From the NCBI RefSeq assembly GCF_003841505.1, contig NZ_REGA01000020.1:33780-97779 (forward strand): a stretch of 64,000 nt of DNA, written 5' to 3'. Source of the DNA: Natrarchaeobius chitinivorans. GTDB taxonomy: Archaea; Halobacteriota; Halobacteria; Halobacteriales; Natrialbaceae. The translations under genes and the position numbers were made by a program. Positions 61,163-64,000 of this stretch are shown in pieces. The notes beneath the pieces were generated by a model that saw only the letters and a list, made by a program, of their open reading frames with translations, was not told where the DNA came from and searched no databases. The first letter of the stretch is position 1, and each line of letters opens with the position of its first letter.

Positions 61163-62763
61163 CGGGGAGAACCGTCCTCGAGGACGGAAGATCGCTGTTG
61201 TCCTCGGGGATCGCCGGCGTTCGAATGGCGCTCTCGCGGCCGACGGCGAGCGACGTCGCCACGATCTGTTGTACCCTGCTCGTCGCCGTCGTGGTCGGGT
61301 CGGCGCTCGTCGGCGTCGGTCTCGCGGTGTTCGCGACGGCGTCGGGGCTGGCGGGAGCCGTCGCGACTGTCTTACTCGCCAGCGAACGGCCGCTCGTCCG
61401 GGCCGTCGGGGGAGTCGTCGCAGTCCCCGCTGCGCTCTTGATCGTGTTGCCGGTCGTTCTGGCCGGCGCGCTCGTCGTCTCGAGCGGCGTCGGACTGTTC
61501 GCTGGCGTCACCGTCTGGGCACTCGTCGTCGCCGGACTCGCCTCCGGGCTGGTGTCGTGGCGGCGTCTCGGCGACGGCGGCGCGGGACACGGCGGAACGG
61601 GCGCGATGCTGGCGGCTGCGGGGGTAGTCGCCCTCGTCGTCGTGCGCGTCCTTCCGGAGTCGACGGTCCGGGAGCGGGCCGGCGACGCCGCGGCCGACGT
61701 GTTCGGAACCGTCTGGGCCGTCCTCGTCGTCGCCGACGGTTCGTGGGCGTTCGTCTGGTTTGCCGTCTTGCTGTTCGCGAGCGCTCTGTCGGTCAGTTCG
61801 ACCCTCGCGTCCCTCCCGCTCGAGCGACTCGTTCCGCCGGATCGAGCCGACCGACTCGACGACGCCGTCGAGGCGGCCCGCCGCGGGTGTTCGTACGCCG
61901 TCCGAATCGCGATCGTCCTCGCACTGGCGGCGTTCGTCGTGCCGGCCGTCTCCGACCGGTTCCTCGAGTTTCCGACGACGCCACGTGAGGTCGCGACGAT
62001 CGTCCCCGCACCCGTCGGAACGGCTCTCGCGACGGTCGTCACGCTCTCCGCGCTCCGACTCGTGCTGGTCGCGCTGTTGATCGCAGCCCTTTCGCTCGCG
62101 GCCCTCGAGTGGGGCCGACGGACGCTGCATCACAACGTCGCCCTCGCGATCGCACGGGTGAGCGGACCGGCCATCGGGGCGGCCCTGATCGCCGTCGTCG
62201 CCGCACTCGTACTGTCGCTCGTCGGTCCCGACCTCGAGCTCGCTGCGGCGCTCGCGGGAACGGCCCCACCCTCGGTCGTCGACCTCGTCGCCTCGCTCCC
62301 GCCGTTCGCGCTGGCGGCGGCGGTCCTCGTCGTCGCGCTGACCGCACTCTCGGCGGTACTGTACAGCGTCACGCTGTTGCGCGCGCTCCGGATCCTCCCC
62401 GGCCGGGCGATCGGCGGCGCGCTGGCGGCGGGATCGGTGTTCGTGCTGGCGATCGGGCTCGCCGTCGTCGACCGGGTCGAACTCGCCATCGTCACCGCCG
62501 TCGGCGCGTTCGTCCTCTGGGACGTCGGCGAGTACGCCGACGTGATCCGGACCGAACTGGGACGCGACGCGAACACGCTCCGGGCGGAACTCGTCCACGT
62601 CGTCGGGACGGCGCTGTCGGGCGCGGTCGTCGCCGGCGGGACGATCGTCCTCTATCGGTGGGTCGGGACGACGACGCCGGTCACCGATCCGACGTCCGCG
62701 GCGATCGCCCTCGGAACGGGGCTGTTCGCGGTCGTTCTGGTCGCGTGGTCGCTTCGAGGTTGA
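61159..62763 (+). CDS. Polytopic membrane protein (DUF7519-like), 534 aa
   Basis: About 12 or more hydrophobic segments with short polar loops and few charges. Recognisable pieces are VATICCTLLVAVVVGSALVGVG, FAWFAVLLFASALSVSST-like helices, and LIAALSLAALEWGRRTLHHN in the middle. It is the last gene of the DUF4129-DUF58 block, overlapping by 4 nt, and convergent with moxR. No transporter signature was recognised; a scaffold or translocation role is only a guess from company. Confidence 0.8.
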   Translation: MTGRTVLEDGRSLLSSGIAGVRMALSRPTASDVATICCTLLVAVVVGSALVGVGLAVFATASGLAGAVATVLLASERPLVRAVGGVVAVPAALLIVLPVVLAGALVVSSGVGLFAGVTVWALVVAGLASGLVSWRRLGDGGAGHGGTGAMLAAAGVVALVVVRVLPESTVRERAGDAAADVFGTVWAVLVVADGSWAFVWFAVLLFASALSVSSTLASLPLERLVPPDRADRLDDAVEAARRGCSYAVRIAIVLALAAFVVPAVSDRFLEFPTTPREVATIVPAPVGTALATVVTLSALRLVLVALLIAALSLAALEWGRRTLHHNVALAIARVSGPAIGAALIAVVAALVLSLVGPDLELAAALAGTAPPSVVDLVASLPPFALAAAVLVVALTALSAVLYSVTLLRALRILPGRAIGGALAAGSVFVLAIGLAVVDRVELAIVTAVGAFVLWDVGEYADVIRTELGRDANTLRAELVHVVGTALSGAVVAGGTIVLYRWVGTTTPVTDPTSAAIALGTGLFAVVLVAWSLRG

Positions 62764-62827
62764 GTTCTCGCCCCCTCGGGCTAACGTCTCGATTACGGGA
62801 TTGCGGACTCGCTTTCCGGCTCGAGGC

Positions 62828-63808
62828 TCACTCCCCCATCGAGGGAACCGGGACGCCGTTCAACGCGCTCTCGACGATCGCGTGCGGATCGACGCCGCGG
62901 ACGTCGGCTTCCGTCGTCAACACGATCCGGTGGTCGAGCACCGGATGGACGACGGCGTGGACGTCCTCCGGCGCGACGTAGTCGCGACCGACGATCGCCG
63001 CTCTGGCCCGCGTCGCCTCGAACAGTCGCTGGATTCCCCGCGGCGAGACGCCGACGTCGACCCGTTCGTCCTCGCGCGTGCCTCGACAGACGTCGACGAC
63101 GTACTCCCGAAGCTCCGGATCGACGGTGACCGATTCGGGGGCCGACTGCAGCGCACGCACCGACTCCCGGTCGACGACGCGGGAGACGTCGGGTGTCCGC
63201 GCCCGCCGGCTCGCCCGCCGGTTTACCAACTCGAGTTCGCCGTCGCGGTCGGGATACCCCATCGCCGTCTTCACCATGAAGCGATCGACCTGTGCCTCCG
63301 GCAACGGGAAGGTTCCCTCCTGCTCGACGGGGTTTTGCGTCGCGATGACGAAAAACGGCTCCGGCAGCGCGCGGGTCTCGCCGCCGGTAGAAACCTGTTT
63401 CTCGCCCATCGCCTCGAGCAACGCGGCCTGGGTCTTCGGCGGCGCGCGGTTGATCTCGTCGGCCAGCACGACGTTCGCGAAGATCGGGCCGGCCTCGAAC
63501 TCGAACCGGCCGGCGTGTTCGTCGTAGACGTGTGTCCCGGTGATATCCGCCGGGAGCAGATCCGGCGTGAACTGAATCCGGCTGAACTCGAGGTCGAGCG
63601 CCGTCGCGAGCGTCCGCGCCGTGAGGGTCTTGCCGGTTCCGGGGACGTCCTCGAGGAGGACGTGGCCCTCTCCGACCACCGCCGTCAGGATCGTCTCGAA
63701 GAGGTCACGTTCGCCGATGACAGCGGTCTCGATCTCCTCGAAGACGGCGTCGCACGTCTCGGCGGCCTCGGCAACGTTCATGGAGTCGACCAGTTTCCCG
63801 ACGCCCAT
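62828..63808 (-). CDS. moxR: MoxR-family AAA+ ATPase
   Basis: The product is 326 aa from ATG 63808 (MGVGKLVDSM); the annotated-looking TTG at 63850 is less likely. Walker A is EDVPGTGKT, Walker B VVLADEINRAPPKTQAALLEAM, sensor 1 FFVIATQNP, and arginine-finger region FPLPEAQVDRFM. MoxR ATPases act as chaperones, commonly with DUF58 or von Willebrand partner proteins, both of which are encoded in the convergent block. The remaining ~190 bases to the window edge hold nothing I can support. Confidence 0.93.
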   Translation of the reverse strand: MGVGKLVDSMNVAEAAETCDAVFEEIETAVIGERDLFETILTAVVGEGHVLLEDVPGTGKTLTARTLATALDLEFSRIQFTPDLLPADITGTHVYDEHAGRFEFEAGPIFANVVLADEINRAPPKTQAALLEAMGEKQVSTGGETRALPEPFFVIATQNPVEQEGTFPLPEAQVDRFMVKTAMGYPDRDGELELVNRRASRRARTPDVSRVVDRESVRALQSAPESVTVDPELREYVVDVCRGTREDERVDVGVSPRGIQRLFEATRARAAIVGRDYVAPEDVHAVVHPVLDHRIVLTTEADVRGVDPHAIVESALNGVPVPSMGE

Positions 63809-64000
63809 ATAGCGTTTGGCCTCGCCTCGAGATGTGTCAGTTGTTGTCAAATAGGAACCAACCGATGGCAGTACGACGACCTCGAAAGCCCCCGAATCGC
63901 TCGAGTCGGGAGGCTCGCTGTCGTTCGAGAGAGCTTAATGAGTGACGGAAGTTATGGGCATGGGCTGAGATGGGCGAGTGATGGGAGGAGACCGGCGGGG

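Overview
This window is chromosomal DNA from a halophilic archaeon (class Halobacteria). The evidence is the high G+C, strongly acidic predicted proteins, many Tat (twin-arginine) export signals followed by lipobox cysteines, an A-type ATP synthase operon, short-leader TATA promoters, an archaeal type A RNase P RNA, and several families known mainly from haloarchaea (HalOD1, Hvo_1808-like, halocin C8-like). No rRNA, tRNA, CRISPR array or intact transposase was seen.

Layout, left to right. 1-4.2 kb: the end of a truncated gene, a membrane protein, then a tightly overlapping minus-strand operon of a class III nucleotide cyclase fused to a SAM methyltransferase, a GNAT acetyltransferase and a CpdA-like metallophosphoesterase. 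4.5-5.6 kb: an HTH antitoxin-like gene and a PIN-domain gene split by a 78-bp MITE. 6-12.8 kb: a nitrous oxide reductase cluster (nosZ, a nosB-like membrane gene, nosD, nosF, nosY, nosL), followed by several small genes. 13.8-14.2 kb: a MITE and a candidate structured RNA. 14.8-23 kb: a Tat-exported protein, a MaoC hydratase, a nicotinamidase-like hydrolase, two paralogous HExxH surface proteins, nicotinate phosphoribosyltransferase, a 34-bp tandem repeat, and an HTH/membrane-protein operon. 23-34.5 kb: sensor-domain and AMMECR1 genes, RNase P RNA, serB, a cyclase-family hydrolase, MscS, EamA, serA, lipoprotein and HalOD1 genes, an AT-rich island holding a halocin C8-like precursor, and a GNAT enzyme.

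34.7-43.3 kb: the A-type ATP synthase operon in order H-I-K-E-C-F-A-B, with no D gene following, then a divergent quinone-type methyltransferase. 44-47.7 kb: a type IV pilin, a secreted protein and a membrane-anchored HTH regulator, interspersed with MITEs. 47.8-50.4 kb: an arsenic resistance locus (arsR, acr3, arsC) with a broken arsD remnant. 50.4-56.7 kb: a ~133-bp direct repeat, a radical SAM gene, a DUF373 protein, a polyprenyl diphosphate synthase, etfA/etfB, a TRAM protein and a small membrane protein. 57-63.8 kb: a DUF4129/DUF58 membrane cluster facing a MoxR ATPase.

The most novel-looking items are the cyclase-methyltransferase/phosphodiesterase operon, the halocin-like gene in its AT-rich island, and the four-hairpin RNA candidate at 14.07-14.16 kb. 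Two MITE families have broken or trimmed genes: the PIN gene, arsD, and the 3' end of the secreted-protein gene at 44.9 kb.
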